Of a stretch of 64,000 nt of DNA, positions 16,444-24,982 are shown piece after piece. Numbering within the stretch: position 1 is the stretch's first letter; each line of letters opens with the position of its first letter. Below the pieces are notes generated by a model. It was given only the letters and a program-made list of their open reading frames with translations, was not told the origin of the DNA and searched no databases. Position numbers and translations under genes: made by a program. This DNA is from Ga0077560 sp046330395 (lineage in GTDB: Bacteria; Actinomycetota; Thermoleophilia; Miltoncostaeales; Miltoncostaeaceae): contig JAXLSS010000017.1 in assembly GCA_046330395.1 (NCBI GenBank), positions 13,768-77,767 on the forward strand, given 5' to 3'.

Positions 16444-18068
16444 TTGGCCTCCCGGTCGTAGGTGTCGGCCGTGACGCCCTGCTCGCGCAGCTCCACCTTG
16501 CGCACCCGCTCGGTGGGGGTCTTCGGCAGGTGGTCCATCACCCGGATGTAGCGCGGCACCGCGAAGTACGGCATGCGCTCCACCAGATACTCGGCCAGCT
16601 GCCCCAGGTCCACGCCGTTCTCGCGCGGCACGATGCACACCAGGATCTCGTCCTCGGCCGAGGCCCCGTCGCTGGACTGCACGCCGATGGCGGCGGCCTC
16701 CAGCACGTCCGGGTGGCTCATCACCGAGGTCTCCACCTCCACGCTGCTGACGTTCTCGCCGCGGCGGCGGATGTAGTCCTTGAGGCGGTCGCGGAAGTAC
16801 AGGTACCCCTCGTCGTCCATCTCCCCCAGGTCGCCGGTGTGCAGCTTGAGGTTGCGGAAGTCCTCGGCGGTCTTCTCGGGCATGCCCACATACGCCCGCA
16901 TCACGATGTTGGGGATCTTCATGTCCACCACGATCTCGCCCTGCACGCCGTTGGGCTGGATGCGGTCGGTACCGGGCTCCACCACGTGCACCTCGAAGCC
17001 GGGCGTGGCGACGCCGCAGCTGCCGGGGCGCCCCGGCCGGTCCGGCGGGTGGTAGGTGACCATGCCGGTCTCGGTGAGACCGTAGCCCTCCACGAACCGG
17101 ATGCCGAAGCGGTCCTGGAACTCGTGGTAGATGTCCTTGGGAGCCGGCATGGCCATGATGCGCGTCACCGTGTGGGCCCGGTCGAGCTCGGTGGCCGGCG
17201 TGTTCCAGATGAAGTAGTTGATGGCGCTGACCGTGTTGAGCACGGTGGCACCGCACTCCACCACGGTGGGCCAGAACCGGCTGCTGGAGTAGCGCTCCTG
17301 GAACTGGATGCGGGCGCCGGCGATCAGCGCCGGGTAGCTGGCCAGCACCTGCGCGTTGCTGTGGAACAGCGGCAGGCAGCTGTACAGCACGTCGTCCTCG
17401 GTGACGTCGCACACCAGGGTGTAGGTCTTGCCCGAGAAGTAGTCGCTGGCGTGCTGCTTGATGACGCCCTTGCTGCGGCCGGTGGTGCCGCTGGTGAACA
17501 TGATGCGGGCGTCGTCGGTCCAGGTGACCTCCACGCCCGGGTCGCCGTCACCGGCGCCGTCCAGGAACTCCTCGTAGGTCTCCCACGGCACCGACGGGTG
17601 CGGGCCCACGCCGCCGTGGGTGGGCACCACCACCACGCGCTCCAGCTTCGGCAGCTCGGCGGCCACCTGGCCCAGCTGCTCCAGGAACGACTCGGCGATG
17701 ATCAGCATGCGCGACTGGGGCAGGTTGATGGCCCACGACAGGAAGTCGCCCCGGTACGCCACGTTGATGGGGCACTGGGTGGCCCCGGAGGCCAGGATGC
17801 CGAACCAGATCTCCAGGTGCGGCTCCATGTTGGGCAGCAGCGTGGACACCACGTCGCCCTTGCCGATGCCGTGCCGCGCCAGGGCGTTGGCCACCCGGTT
17901 GCTGCGCGCGTGCATCCCCCCGTAGCTGATCCACTCGCCCTCGCCGAAGCGGTAGTACGGCCGGTCCGGGGTGGCACCGGCGCGCTCGGCCAGGATGCGG
18001 GGAAGCACCCACCGCGTCGGGTCCTCGTGCCGATACCAGTCGCTCCACTCCTGCGCGTTGCCCATCAT
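16440..18068 (-). CDS. AMP-forming acyl-CoA ligase (CaiC-like)
   Basis: A 542-residue adenylate-forming enzyme. The phosphate-binding motif is MFTSGTTGRSKGVIKQH, the A5 motif is FVEGYGLTETGMV, and the A8 hinge region is LHTGDLGEMDDEGYLYFRDR followed by LKDYIRRRGENVSSVEVE; the C-terminal lysine is in TPTERVRKVEL. The sequence is nearest the crotonobetaine/carnitine-CoA ligase and long-chain acyl-CoA ligase group. Two adjacent ATG codons (18068, 18065) could start it. It heads an operon with ALDH and the decarboxylase-hydrolase fusion, 80 nt downstream of soxR on the same strand, so SoxR readthrough control is possible. Confidence 0.9.
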   Translation of the reverse strand: MMGNAQEWSDWYRHEDPTRWVLPRILAERAGATPDRPYYRFGEGEWISYGGMHARSNRVANALARHGIGKGDVVSTLLPNMEPHLEIWFGILASGATQCPINVAYRGDFLSWAINLPQSRMLIIAESFLEQLGQVAAELPKLERVVVVPTHGGVGPHPSVPWETYEEFLDGAGDGDPGVEVTWTDDARIMFTSGTTGRSKGVIKQHASDYFSGKTYTLVCDVTEDDVLYSCLPLFHSNAQVLASYPALIAGARIQFQERYSSSRFWPTVVECGATVLNTVSAINYFIWNTPATELDRAHTVTRIMAMPAPKDIYHEFQDRFGIRFVEGYGLTETGMVTYHPPDRPGRPGSCGVATPGFEVHVVEPGTDRIQPNGVQGEIVVDMKIPNIVMRAYVGMPEKTAEDFRNLKLHTGDLGEMDDEGYLYFRDRLKDYIRRRGENVSSVEVETSVMSHPDVLEAAAIGVQSSDGASAEDEILVCIVPRENGVDLGQLAEYLVERMPYFAVPRYIRVMDHLPKTPTERVRKVELREQGVTADTYDREAK

Positions 18069-18147
18069 CCGCCCCTCATCCGCCGCAGTGCCGCCGCGGA
18101 TACTCGCCGCGCGCGGGGGCCCAGGGCAAGGGTCGTCTTGCCCCGGC

Positions 18148-18597
18148 TCAGCGCTGGGGGATGAGGAACCGGGGGCCCGGTCCGGCCCGCCCGGCCAGGT
18201 CGTCGGGGTTGAACAGCGCGCACGACTCCATCGACAGGCACCCGCACCCGATGCACGAGGTGAGCCGCTCGCGCAGCGCCTGCAGCTCGGTGATGCGGGC
18301 GTCCAGATGCTGCCGCCACAGCAGGGCGCTGCGCTCCCAGTCTTCCGCGGTGGGCGTGCCGTCGTCCGGCAGGGCCTCCAGCGCGTCGCGGATCTGGTCG
18401 AGGCTGAGGCCCACCCGCTGCCCCGCCCGCACGAACGCGATGCGCCGCAGCACGCTGCGCCGGTAGCGCCGGTTGCCGCCGGGCCGGCGCTCGGCCGGGA
18501 TGAGCCCCTCCTGGTCGTAGAACCGCAACGCGGAGGTGGCGATGCCCGCCCGGCGGGCCACCTCACCGATGCTGAGCAGGTCGTCGCGATCCATCAC
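18148..18597 (-). CDS. soxR: Redox-sensitive MerR-family regulator SoxR
   Basis: A 149-residue regulator. Residues 8-75 are the MerR DNA-binding domain (LSIGEVARRAGIATSALRFY, then GNRRYRRSVLRRIAFVRAGQ). Cys115, Cys118, Cys120 and Cys126 give the CX2CX1CX5C cluster that binds [2Fe-2S] in SoxR, at nearly the same positions as in E. coli. In actinobacteria SoxR usually responds to redox-active small molecules rather than driving SoxS. It is divergent from an SDR/QueA-like pair, and the shared gap holds a MerR-type promoter with a dyad. Length is normal. Confidence 0.95.
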   Translation of the reverse strand: MMDRDDLLSIGEVARRAGIATSALRFYDQEGLIPAERRPGGNRRYRRSVLRRIAFVRAGQRVGLSLDQIRDALEALPDDGTPTAEDWERSALLWRQHLDARITELQALRERLTSCIGCGCLSMESCALFNPDDLAGRAGPGPRFLIPQR

Positions 18598-18607
18598 CCA
18601 CCTCCCC

Positions 18608-18638
18608 TTGACTTCAAGTTGACGTGAACTTCTATGGT
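18608..18638 (+). promoter_or_regulatory. SoxR-type promoter with 19-bp spacer
   Basis: TTGACT (18608-18613) and TATGGT (18633-18638) are separated by 19 bp, the overlong spacer that MerR-family activators correct by untwisting DNA. The spacer holds the dyad AAGTT...AACTT, like the known SoxR box CCTCAAGTTAACTTGAGG. It points at the SDR gene, whose GAGGAGG ribosome site is at 18654-18660. Direct control by the adjacent SoxR is a strong inference. Confidence 0.85.
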
Positions 18639-18664
18639 GAGTCTAGTCCAACCGAGGAGGCGTG

Positions 18665-19354
18665 ATGTCCGGACGGGTCGCGGTGGTGACGGGTGGGTCG
18701 CGGGGACTGGGCGCGGCGCTGGTGGCGGAGCTGGTGGCACGCGGTGACCGTGTGGTCACCGACGCCCGCGACGCCGCGGCCCTGGCGGCGATGGTGGAGC
18801 GCCTGGGGCATCCCGAGGCGCTGGTGGCGGTGCCGGGCGACCTCACGGACGCCGGCCACCGGGCGCGGCTGGCCGCCCTGGCCGGCGACCGCGTGGACGT
18901 GCTGGTGAACAACGCGGGGATCCTGGGCCCCGTCCCCCTGCCGGGCGTGGCCGACCTGGCCGACGGGGTGCTGGAGGACGTCTTCGCCGTCAACACGCTG
19001 GCGCCCGCATCCCTGATGGCGGCCCTCACCCCCGCCCTGGTGCGCGCGGGCGGGTGCCTGGTGAACCTGTCATCGGACGCCGCGGCGGGGGCCTACGCGG
19101 GCTGGGGGCCCTACGGCGCCTCCAAGGCCGCGCTGGACCACCTCACGGCCACATGGGCGGTCGAGCAGCCCGGGCTGCGGGGCTACGCCTTCGACCCGGG
19201 CGACATGGACACCGACATGCACCGGGCGTGGGCGCCCGGCGCGGCGGGGCTGCCCAGCGCCGCATCGGTGGTGCCCGCGGTGCTGGCCCTCATCGACGGC
19301 GGCCTGCCGAGCGGCAGGTACACCGTGGACGACCTGCGGGCGGTGCGGGCATGA
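18665..19354 (+). CDS. Short-chain dehydrogenase/reductase under SoxR promoter
   Basis: A 229-residue SDR. It has the cofactor motif VVTGGSRGLGAALVAEL near the N-terminus, NNAGI, catalytic Ser in LVNLSSDAAAGAYAG, and the YGASK pair of the YxxxK motif. Asp in VVTDARDA after strand 2 suggests NAD rather than NADP. I start at ATG 18665, 4 nt after GAGGAGG; GTG 18662 is too close. SoxR regulons in actinobacteria often contain such oxidoreductases. The stop overlaps the QueA-like start (ATGA). Confidence 0.92.
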   Translation: MSGRVAVVTGGSRGLGAALVAELVARGDRVVTDARDAAALAAMVERLGHPEALVAVPGDLTDAGHRARLAALAGDRVDVLVNNAGILGPVPLPGVADLADGVLEDVFAVNTLAPASLMAALTPALVRAGGCLVNLSSDAAAGAYAGWGPYGASKAALDHLTATWAVEQPGLRGYAFDPGDMDTDMHRAWAPGAAGLPSAASVVPAVLALIDGGLPSGRYTVDDLRAVRA

Positions 19355-20389
19355 GCGTCATCGCGCCGCCCCCGGCGGCCCCGCCCGGGCCGGGTCCCTC
19401 CCTGCCGCCGGAGCGCCGCGGGATGGCCCGCGACGGCGTGCGCCTGCTGGCGGCCGGCCCCGCCGGCATCACCCACCACCGGTTCCACCGGCTGCCGCAG
19501 CTGCTGTGCCCGGGCGACCTGCTGGTGGTGAACGTGTCGGCCACCATCCCGGCGGCGCTGGACGCCGTGCGCGACGGGCTCGCCCACCCCTGCACGTGGC
19601 CGGCGAGCACGACGACGGCACCTGGGTGGTGGAACCGCGCGCGCCCGGCAACACCGGCCCCGCCCGCGACGGGCGCGCCGGGCAGCGCGTGCACCTGCCG
19701 GGCGGCCTGGTGCTGACGCTGACGCGGCCGTACCCGGACGCCGGCGACGCGGCGGCGCGCCTGTGGCTGGCCCGGCCCGCCGCAGCCGTCGACCGGCTGG
19801 CGTACCTGACCCGGTGGGGCCGTCCGATCCGGTACCCGCACGCGGCGCCCGTGCCGCTGGGTGACCTGCAGAACGTGTACGCCGCCGTGCCGGGCAGCGC
19901 GGAGATGCCCAGCGCCGGACGGCCCATCACGCCCGACGTGGTGCGCCGGCTGGTGGCGGCCGAGGTGGGCCTGCTGCCGGTGCTGCTGCACGCGGGGGTG
20001 TCCAGTCAGGAACGGCACGAGCCGCCGGCGCCGAGCGCTTCGCGGTGCCCCAGGTCACCGCCGACGCGGTGAACGCCGCACACCACCGGGGCGCGGCGGT
20101 GATCGGCGTTGGCACCACCGCGGTGCGCGCGCTGGAGGCGGCGGCGGGGCCCGGCGGCGTCCTGCGCGCCGCGCGCGGCTGGACCGACCTGTACCTCACC
20201 CACGAACGCCCCGCCATGGCGGTGACGGGGGTGCTGTCGGGGCTGCACCCGCCCGAGGCCACGCACCTGCACCTGCTGGAGGCCGTGGTGGGCGCCGACC
20301 TGGTGGACGAGGCGTACCTGCAGGCCGGCGCCCGCGGCTACCTGCACCACGAGTTCGGCGACTCCATGCTGCTGCGGCGCATGCCGTGA
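19351..20389 (+). pseudogene. QueA-like SAM:tRNA ribosyltransferase-isomerase family, frame-disrupted
   Basis: Three collinear pieces give one QueA-family protein of about 345 residues. Frame 1 (from ATG 19351) has ERRGMARDGVRLL and CPGDLLVVNVSATIPAAL. Frame 2 (from about 19585) has GLVLTLTRPYPD, YLTRWGRPIRYPH and LGDLQNVYAAVPGSAEMPSA, the last being the family's QTVYA..PGSVAAPTA region. Frame 3 (from about 20040) has VTADAVNAAHHRGAAVIGVG, GWTDLYLTHERPAMAVTGVL and GYLHHEFGDSMLL. Indels near 19585 and 20030 are required. No tgt, queF or other queuosine gene is nearby. Actinobacterial QueA-like proteins with proline-rich starts may act outside queuosine synthesis. Confidence 0.75.
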
Positions 20390-20414
20390 GCGATGGAGGC
20401 GCCGGCGGGGGCCG

Positions 20415-21749
20415 TCAGCGGCGCAGGATGGCCTGCTCGGCCGCCAGCGCCTCCATCAGGCGGGCCATGGCGTCGGCCACCACCGGGTCGAACTGGCTGC
20501 CCCGGCCGTCGCGGATGCGCTGGGCGGCCTCCTCGGTGGTGAGCCCCTTGCGGTAGGGACGGTCCGTGGTCATGGCGTCCCAGGCGTCGGCCACGGACAT
20601 CACGCGGGCGCCGTCCGGGATGTCGGTGCCCTTGAGCGCATCCGGGTACCCGCGTCCGTCCCAGCGCTCGTGGTGACCCCGCACCCAGTCGGTCTGCTCG
20701 TCGCTGAGGACGTCGGCCACGATCTGCGCGCCCAGGGCCGGGTGCTCCTCGATGACCCGGCGCTCATCCTCCGCCAGCGGCCCCTCCTTGAGCAGCACCG
20801 CGTCGGGCACGCCGATCTTGCCCACGTCGTGCACCAGGGCGGCCTCGCGCAGGGCCACGATGCGCTCCACCGGCCAGCGCAGCACCGTCGCCAGCTGCAC
20901 GGCCAGGTCGGCCACGCGGTCGGAGTGCTGGCGGGTGTACGGATCGCGCGCGTCCACCGCCCGCGCCAGCACCCGCATCGCGCTCAGCGCTTGCGCTCGC
21001 GTGAGCTGGGAGGCCCGCTCCTCGGCGGACAGCGCCTGCACCTGGGTGGAGTACCGCTGCACCATGTCCCGCCCGCTGACCTTGGCCCAGTACAGCGCCC
21101 CGTGGGCGAGCTTCTGCAGCTCCGCCACGCCGTGCGCCTGCCGCAGGTCGCACACCCCCGCGCTGACGGTGATGCCGCGCAGGCCGGCGATGGGCTGCTC
21201 GCGCACCGCCAGGCGCACGCGCTCGGCCGCGGCCCAGGCGTCGCCGTCGTCGAGCCCGGTCAGCACCCAGGCGAACCGTTCGCCCCCCACGCGGCCCAGC
21301 AGGTCCCCGTCGCGGGCCTGAGAGCCGATGCGCCGCGCGATCTCCTGCAGCACGCGGTCGCCCTGCAGATGGGTGTGGGCGTCGTTGACCGCCTTGAAGT
21401 TGTCGATGTCGAACTCCACCAGGCTCAGCGCCGTGCGATCGGCCTCGGCGCGCGCCACGGCTTGGGCCAGCCGCTCGTGGAAGGCCCGGTGGGTGAGCAG
21501 GCCGGTGAGGGCGTCGCGCGCCGGCACCGGGTCCCTGGGGCCCCGCCCCGGCCGCAGGCGCCCGGGGATGCCCGTGATGGCCACGGCGGCAGCGGCGGCC
21601 GCCACGGCCACCGCCGGGCCCGGCAGGTGCCACACGGTGGCCCCCGCGGCCAGCGTCGCGATGGATGCCATGCCCATGGCGCCGCGGATGGCGCGGGGGA
21701 CGCAGGATCGCAGCCGGGCGGGGGCCGGACGTTCACCCGAGACGGTCAT
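20415..21749 (-). CDS. Membrane GGDEF (degenerate) plus HD-GYP protein
   Basis: A 444-residue protein. Two membrane helices lie at about residues 21-38 and 45-62. A GGDEF domain follows (DALTGLLTHRAFHERL, FDIDNFKAVND), but its signature is GGERF, so cyclase activity is doubtful and it may only bind GTP. The C-terminal HD-GYP phosphodiesterase domain is intact, with HDVGKIGVPDAVLLKEG, HPALGAQIV, HHERWDGRGYPDALKG and DAWDAMTTDRPYR. It probably degrades cyclic di-GMP at the membrane. Start is ATG 21749, after which the family-like sequence begins. One of four c-di-GMP genes in the window. Confidence 0.88.
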   Translation of the reverse strand: MTVSGERPAPARLRSCVPRAIRGAMGMASIATLAAGATVWHLPGPAVAVAAAAAAVAITGIPGRLRPGRGPRDPVPARDALTGLLTHRAFHERLAQAVARAEADRTALSLVEFDIDNFKAVNDAHTHLQGDRVLQEIARRIGSQARDGDLLGRVGGERFAWVLTGLDDGDAWAAAERVRLAVREQPIAGLRGITVSAGVCDLRQAHGVAELQKLAHGALYWAKVSGRDMVQRYSTQVQALSAEERASQLTRAQALSAMRVLARAVDARDPYTRQHSDRVADLAVQLATVLRWPVERIVALREAALVHDVGKIGVPDAVLLKEGPLAEDERRVIEEHPALGAQIVADVLSDEQTDWVRGHHERWDGRGYPDALKGTDIPDGARVMSVADAWDAMTTDRPYRKGLTTEEAAQRIRDGRGSQFDPVVADAMARLMEALAAEQAILRR

Positions 21750-21855
21750 GACGGAACTATCGGTTTTGCGCAGGGTCAACCTGACGGCTGAGCCGTTCGG
21801 CCCATGGGAACACCCAACTGGTCGGCCCATCGTCCCAAATGTCACTGCCCAGATG

Positions 21856-21867
21856 GGACAATTGTCC
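21856..21867. promoter_or_regulatory. 12-bp perfect palindrome upstream of the ABC importer
   Basis: GGACAATTGTCC is a perfect palindrome 70 nt before the importer's first gene, in the region shared with the divergent HD-GYP gene. A looser pair, GTCCCA and TGGGAC, brackets the preceding 16 nt. It may be an operator for the importer operon. No regulator gene is adjacent, so this is only a candidate. Confidence 0.25.
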
Positions 21868-21936
21868 GTCCGGGGCGTCAAACGACCGGGTGCAATGTGT
21901 GTCCTCTGGCGCGATGGGGACCTTGGTGGGAATGTG

Positions 21937-22980
21937 ATGCGCCAGAGTTACAGGGCCCCACGAAAGGACTCACCCCACGCCTCCCATGTCCGCCCACGCG
22001 CCGGAGCGACGGTTCTGAGCACCGCGCCGGTCATCGAACCCGGAGACCTGCCCGTCGTGCCCCTGCCGGGCGTGAAGGCCCGCAGCCCGTGGCAGCTGTT
22101 CATCCTGCGGTTTCGGCGGGACCGCCTGGCGTTGGCTTCCCTGGTGTTCATCGGATTCCTGGTGCTGCTGGCGTTCGCCGCACCGCTGGTGGCGAGCATC
22201 ACCGGGCACGGGCCGAACTTCCTGGACGAGAACATGACCGACGCGTTCGGCCTGCCGAAGGGGCCCAACGGGTCGTACTGGTTCGGCGCCGACTCGGCGG
22301 GACGGGACGTGCTGGTGCGCATCGCCTACGGCACGCGCGTGTCGCTGGTCGTGGGCGTGGCCGCCACCGCAATCGCCGTGGTGCTGGGCGTGACGCTGGG
22401 CCTGCTGGCGGGCTACTTCGGCGGCGTCATCGACACGATCATCTCGCGCACCGCCGACGTGGTGCTGTCGCTGCCGCTGCTGCTGTTCGCCATCGGCATC
22501 GTCACCGCGTGCGGCTCGTCGCGTGACGGGTGCCTGGCCGGGCTGGTGCAGCCGGGGCTGATGCTGGTGATCATCATCATCGCCCTGTTCAGCTGGCCGG
22601 CCGTGTGCAAGATCGTGCGGGGATCGGTGCTGTCGCTGCGAGAACGGGAGTTCATCGAGGCCAGCAGATCCGTGGGCGCCAGCAACCGCACCATCATGTT
22701 CCGGGAGATCCTCCCCAACCTGATCTCCGTGATCATCGTGTACGCCTCGCTGCTGGTGCCGCAGAACATCCTGTTCGAGGCGTACCTGTCGTTCCTGGGC
22801 CTCGGTGTGCCCGACTCCACGCCATCGTGGGGTCGGATGATCTCCGACGCCTCCGAGATTTACGACGTCGCATGGTGGTTGATGCTGTTCCCCGGCATCT
22901 TCCTGTTGCTGACCGTGCTGGCGTTCAACCTGCTGGGGGATGGGCTGCGCGACGCGCTCGATCCGAAAGCTGATCGATGA
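21937..22980 (+). CDS. Peptide/nickel-type ABC transporter permease (DppC-like)
   Basis: An inner-membrane permease of about 347 residues. Residues 1-50 are a long polar lead. A membrane helix follows (LALASLVFIGFLVLLAFAAP), then the PNGSYWFGADSAGRDVL segment typical of DppC/OppC. The core membrane domain contains the EAA loop (EFIEASRSVGASNRTIMFRE) and ends FNLLGDGLRDALDPK. The start is uncertain: ATG 21937 keeps the frame open, while ATG 21986 begins a 10-codon frame (MSAHAPERRF, then stop) that would join if one base were missing. First gene of a five-gene importer, ordered permease, binding protein, permease, ATPase, ATPase. Confidence 0.88.
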   Translation: MRQSYRAPRKDSPHASHVRPRAGATVLSTAPVIEPGDLPVVPLPGVKARSPWQLFILRFRRDRLALASLVFIGFLVLLAFAAPLVASITGHGPNFLDENMTDAFGLPKGPNGSYWFGADSAGRDVLVRIAYGTRVSLVVGVAATAIAVVLGVTLGLLAGYFGGVIDTIISRTADVVLSLPLLLFAIGIVTACGSSRDGCLAGLVQPGLMLVIIIIALFSWPAVCKIVRGSVLSLREREFIEASRSVGASNRTIMFREILPNLISVIIVYASLLVPQNILFEAYLSFLGLGVPDSTPSWGRMISDASEIYDVAWWLMLFPGIFLLLTVLAFNLLGDGLRDALDPKADR

Positions 22981-22999
22981 CAACCAAGGAGGAAACGTC

Positions 23000-24919
23000 A
23001 TGAGACCCCGCAAGAAGGTGGCCTGGGCGGCAGCGTCCGGGGCACTTGTCGTGGCGGGCTCGCTGGGACTCGCGGCGTGCGGGGGCAGTAGCTCCAGCGG
23101 CAGCAAGACCAACTCGAGCAACGCCAGCAGTGCCATCGGCTTCGGCCAGCCCTTCAGCAACAACCCGCAGAAGGGCGGCACCTACCGGGTCGGCACCACC
23201 GACTTCGGCTTCAACGGCGGCTTCGACCCGTCGGGTGAATACCTCGCCTGGGCGCAGACGCTGTATCAGAACCTCCTGCTGCGCGGCCTCACGGGCTTCA
23301 AGCACGTGCTGGGCAACGAGGGCAACCAGGTGGTCGCGGACGCGGCGGAGTCCATCCCCACGCCCACCGACGGCGGCAAGACCTGGACCTTCAAGATCAA
23401 GCCGGGCATCAAGTTCGGCCCGCCGGTGAACCGCGAGGTCACCTCGAAGGACTACTACACGGCCTTCGAGCGGATCGGGACCAAGTCGGTGGTGGCCCAG
23501 TACGGGTTCTACTACAACGACATCGTGGGCATGAAGGCTTTCGAGGACGGGAAGGCCAAGACGATCTCGGGCATCACCATGCCCGACGCGCACACGATCG
23601 TGTTCAAGACCACGAAGGCGATCGGTGACTTCCCGCAGCGGCTCAGCATGGGTGCGGCCACGCCGTTCCCGGCCGAGGTGGCCAACTGCTTCAAGAAGGT
23701 GGGCGAGTACGGCCGCTACATCATTTCCAGCGGTCCCTACATGATCAAGGGCAGCGACAAGCTCAACATCAAGAGCTGCGCCACCATGAAGCCCATCTCC
23801 GGGTTCAACCCCAGCAAGGAACTGGACTTCGTCCGGAACCCCAACTACGACCCGGCCACCGACAGCGCCGACATGCGTCAGAGCTTCCCGGACGCGTTCA
23901 CGTTCACGGTGGACTCCAACGAGAAGGACATCTTCGACAAGGTCCAGGCGGGCCAGTTCGACGACTCGGTGGACGCCGTTCCCCCGGACGTCGCCCGCAC
24001 CTACGCGACCGACAGCACCAAGAAGAACCTGCTGCAGTCGCACGCGGACGACAGCACCAACTACATCTACATGAACATGTCCGAGGCGCCGTTCGATGAC
24101 GTCCACGTCCGCAAGGCCGTGAACTGGATCATCAACCGCACCGCGCTGCGCAAGGCGTGGGGCGGCCCGCTGTACGGCACGCTGGGCTCGCACATCGTGC
24201 CGCCCGCCGTCTACGGCGACGGGGCCGGCGACATCAACAGCTACGACCCGTACAGCACGCCCAACCAGGCGGGCGACGCCACGAAGGCCGCGGCCGAGAT
24301 GAAGCTGAGCGCCTACGACACCAACAAGGACGGCAAGTGTGACGTTGCCGCCTGCAACAACGTGATCTTCCTGAACCGGTCCATCGACCCGTTCGTGAAG
24401 ATGACCCCGCTGATCCGCGACGCGCTGGCCAAGCTGGGGATCAACCTCAAGGTGCGTGAGCTGCCCACCGGGCCGGCCTACGAGACCAGCGGCGTGGTGG
24501 CCAACCGCATCCAGATCGGGTCCAACGCCCGCTGGGGCAAGGACTACGCCGACCCGTCAACGTTCTTCGACCCGTTGTTCACGGGCAAGAACATCATCCC
24601 GACGGGCAACAGCAACTACGCCCTCACGGGTCTCACGGCGGCGCAGGCCAAGACGCTGAAGATCCCGTACCCCAAGGGTGGGGTGCCCAACTTCGACGCG
24701 GACATCGCCAAGTGCGACGCGACGACGGGCACCGACCGCACCGCGTGTTTCGTCGCGCTGGACAAGAAGGTCAGCGAGACGGCGGCACCGTGGGCGGTGT
24801 ACGAGTTCGGCGCCAACACCGACCTGCTGAGCACTGCGGTCACGGCGTGGAACCTGGACCAGAGCAACGGTGAGACGGCCTACGCGCACGTCGCCGTGGA
24901 CCCGTCCAAGCAGAAGTAG
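23000..24919 (+). CDS. Extracellular solute-binding protein family 5 lipoprotein
   Basis: A 639-residue DppA/OppA-type binding protein. It has a signal peptide with lipobox LAAC (Cys27 lipidated), a Gly/Ser/Asn-rich linker, then the family 5 fold: GGTYRVG, YQNLLLRGL, the helical SKDYYTAFERIG segment, YIISSGPYMIKG, FDDVHVRKAVNWIINR and a C-terminal lobe. It captures peptides or similar ligands outside the cell for the flanking permeases. ATG 23000 follows a strong AAGGAGG site 20 nt after dppC. It ends 12 nt before a perfect 13-bp hairpin. Ligand cannot be told. Confidence 0.93.
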   Translation: MRPRKKVAWAAASGALVVAGSLGLAACGGSSSSGSKTNSSNASSAIGFGQPFSNNPQKGGTYRVGTTDFGFNGGFDPSGEYLAWAQTLYQNLLLRGLTGFKHVLGNEGNQVVADAAESIPTPTDGGKTWTFKIKPGIKFGPPVNREVTSKDYYTAFERIGTKSVVAQYGFYYNDIVGMKAFEDGKAKTISGITMPDAHTIVFKTTKAIGDFPQRLSMGAATPFPAEVANCFKKVGEYGRYIISSGPYMIKGSDKLNIKSCATMKPISGFNPSKELDFVRNPNYDPATDSADMRQSFPDAFTFTVDSNEKDIFDKVQAGQFDDSVDAVPPDVARTYATDSTKKNLLQSHADDSTNYIYMNMSEAPFDDVHVRKAVNWIINRTALRKAWGGPLYGTLGSHIVPPAVYGDGAGDINSYDPYSTPNQAGDATKAAAEMKLSAYDTNKDGKCDVAACNNVIFLNRSIDPFVKMTPLIRDALAKLGINLKVRELPTGPAYETSGVVANRIQIGSNARWGKDYADPSTFFDPLFTGKNIIPTGNSNYALTGLTAAQAKTLKIPYPKGGVPNFDADIAKCDATTGTDRTACFVALDKKVSETAAPWAVYEFGANTDLLSTAVTAWNLDQSNGETAYAHVAVDPSKQK

Positions 24920-24930
24920 CACCGATCACG

Positions 24931-24960
24931 TCACGGTGGGGGCTCCGGCCCCCACCGTGA
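24931..24960 (+). terminator. Perfect 13-bp intercistronic stem-loop after the binding-protein gene
   Basis: Positions 24931-24943 pair exactly with 24948-24960 around the loop TCCG. It lies between the solute-binding protein stop and the next permease gene, without a U tract. Such hairpins commonly protect upstream mRNA or partly terminate it, giving excess binding protein over permease. The next ribosome site (GAGGGAG) follows 12 nt later, so the operon probably continues. Confidence 0.65.
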
Positions 24961-24982
24961 ATGTTCTTCCGAGGGAGCTGGG

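Noticed and set aside
16530..18164. 544-residue open frame opposite the acyl-CoA ligase
   Set aside because: Antisense shadow of a clearly real gene with all family motifs on the other strand.
18148..18597. soxR gene considered as an ordinary MerR regulator
   Set aside because: The CX2CX1CX5C cluster at 115-126 and the nearby 19-bp-spacer promoter identify SoxR.
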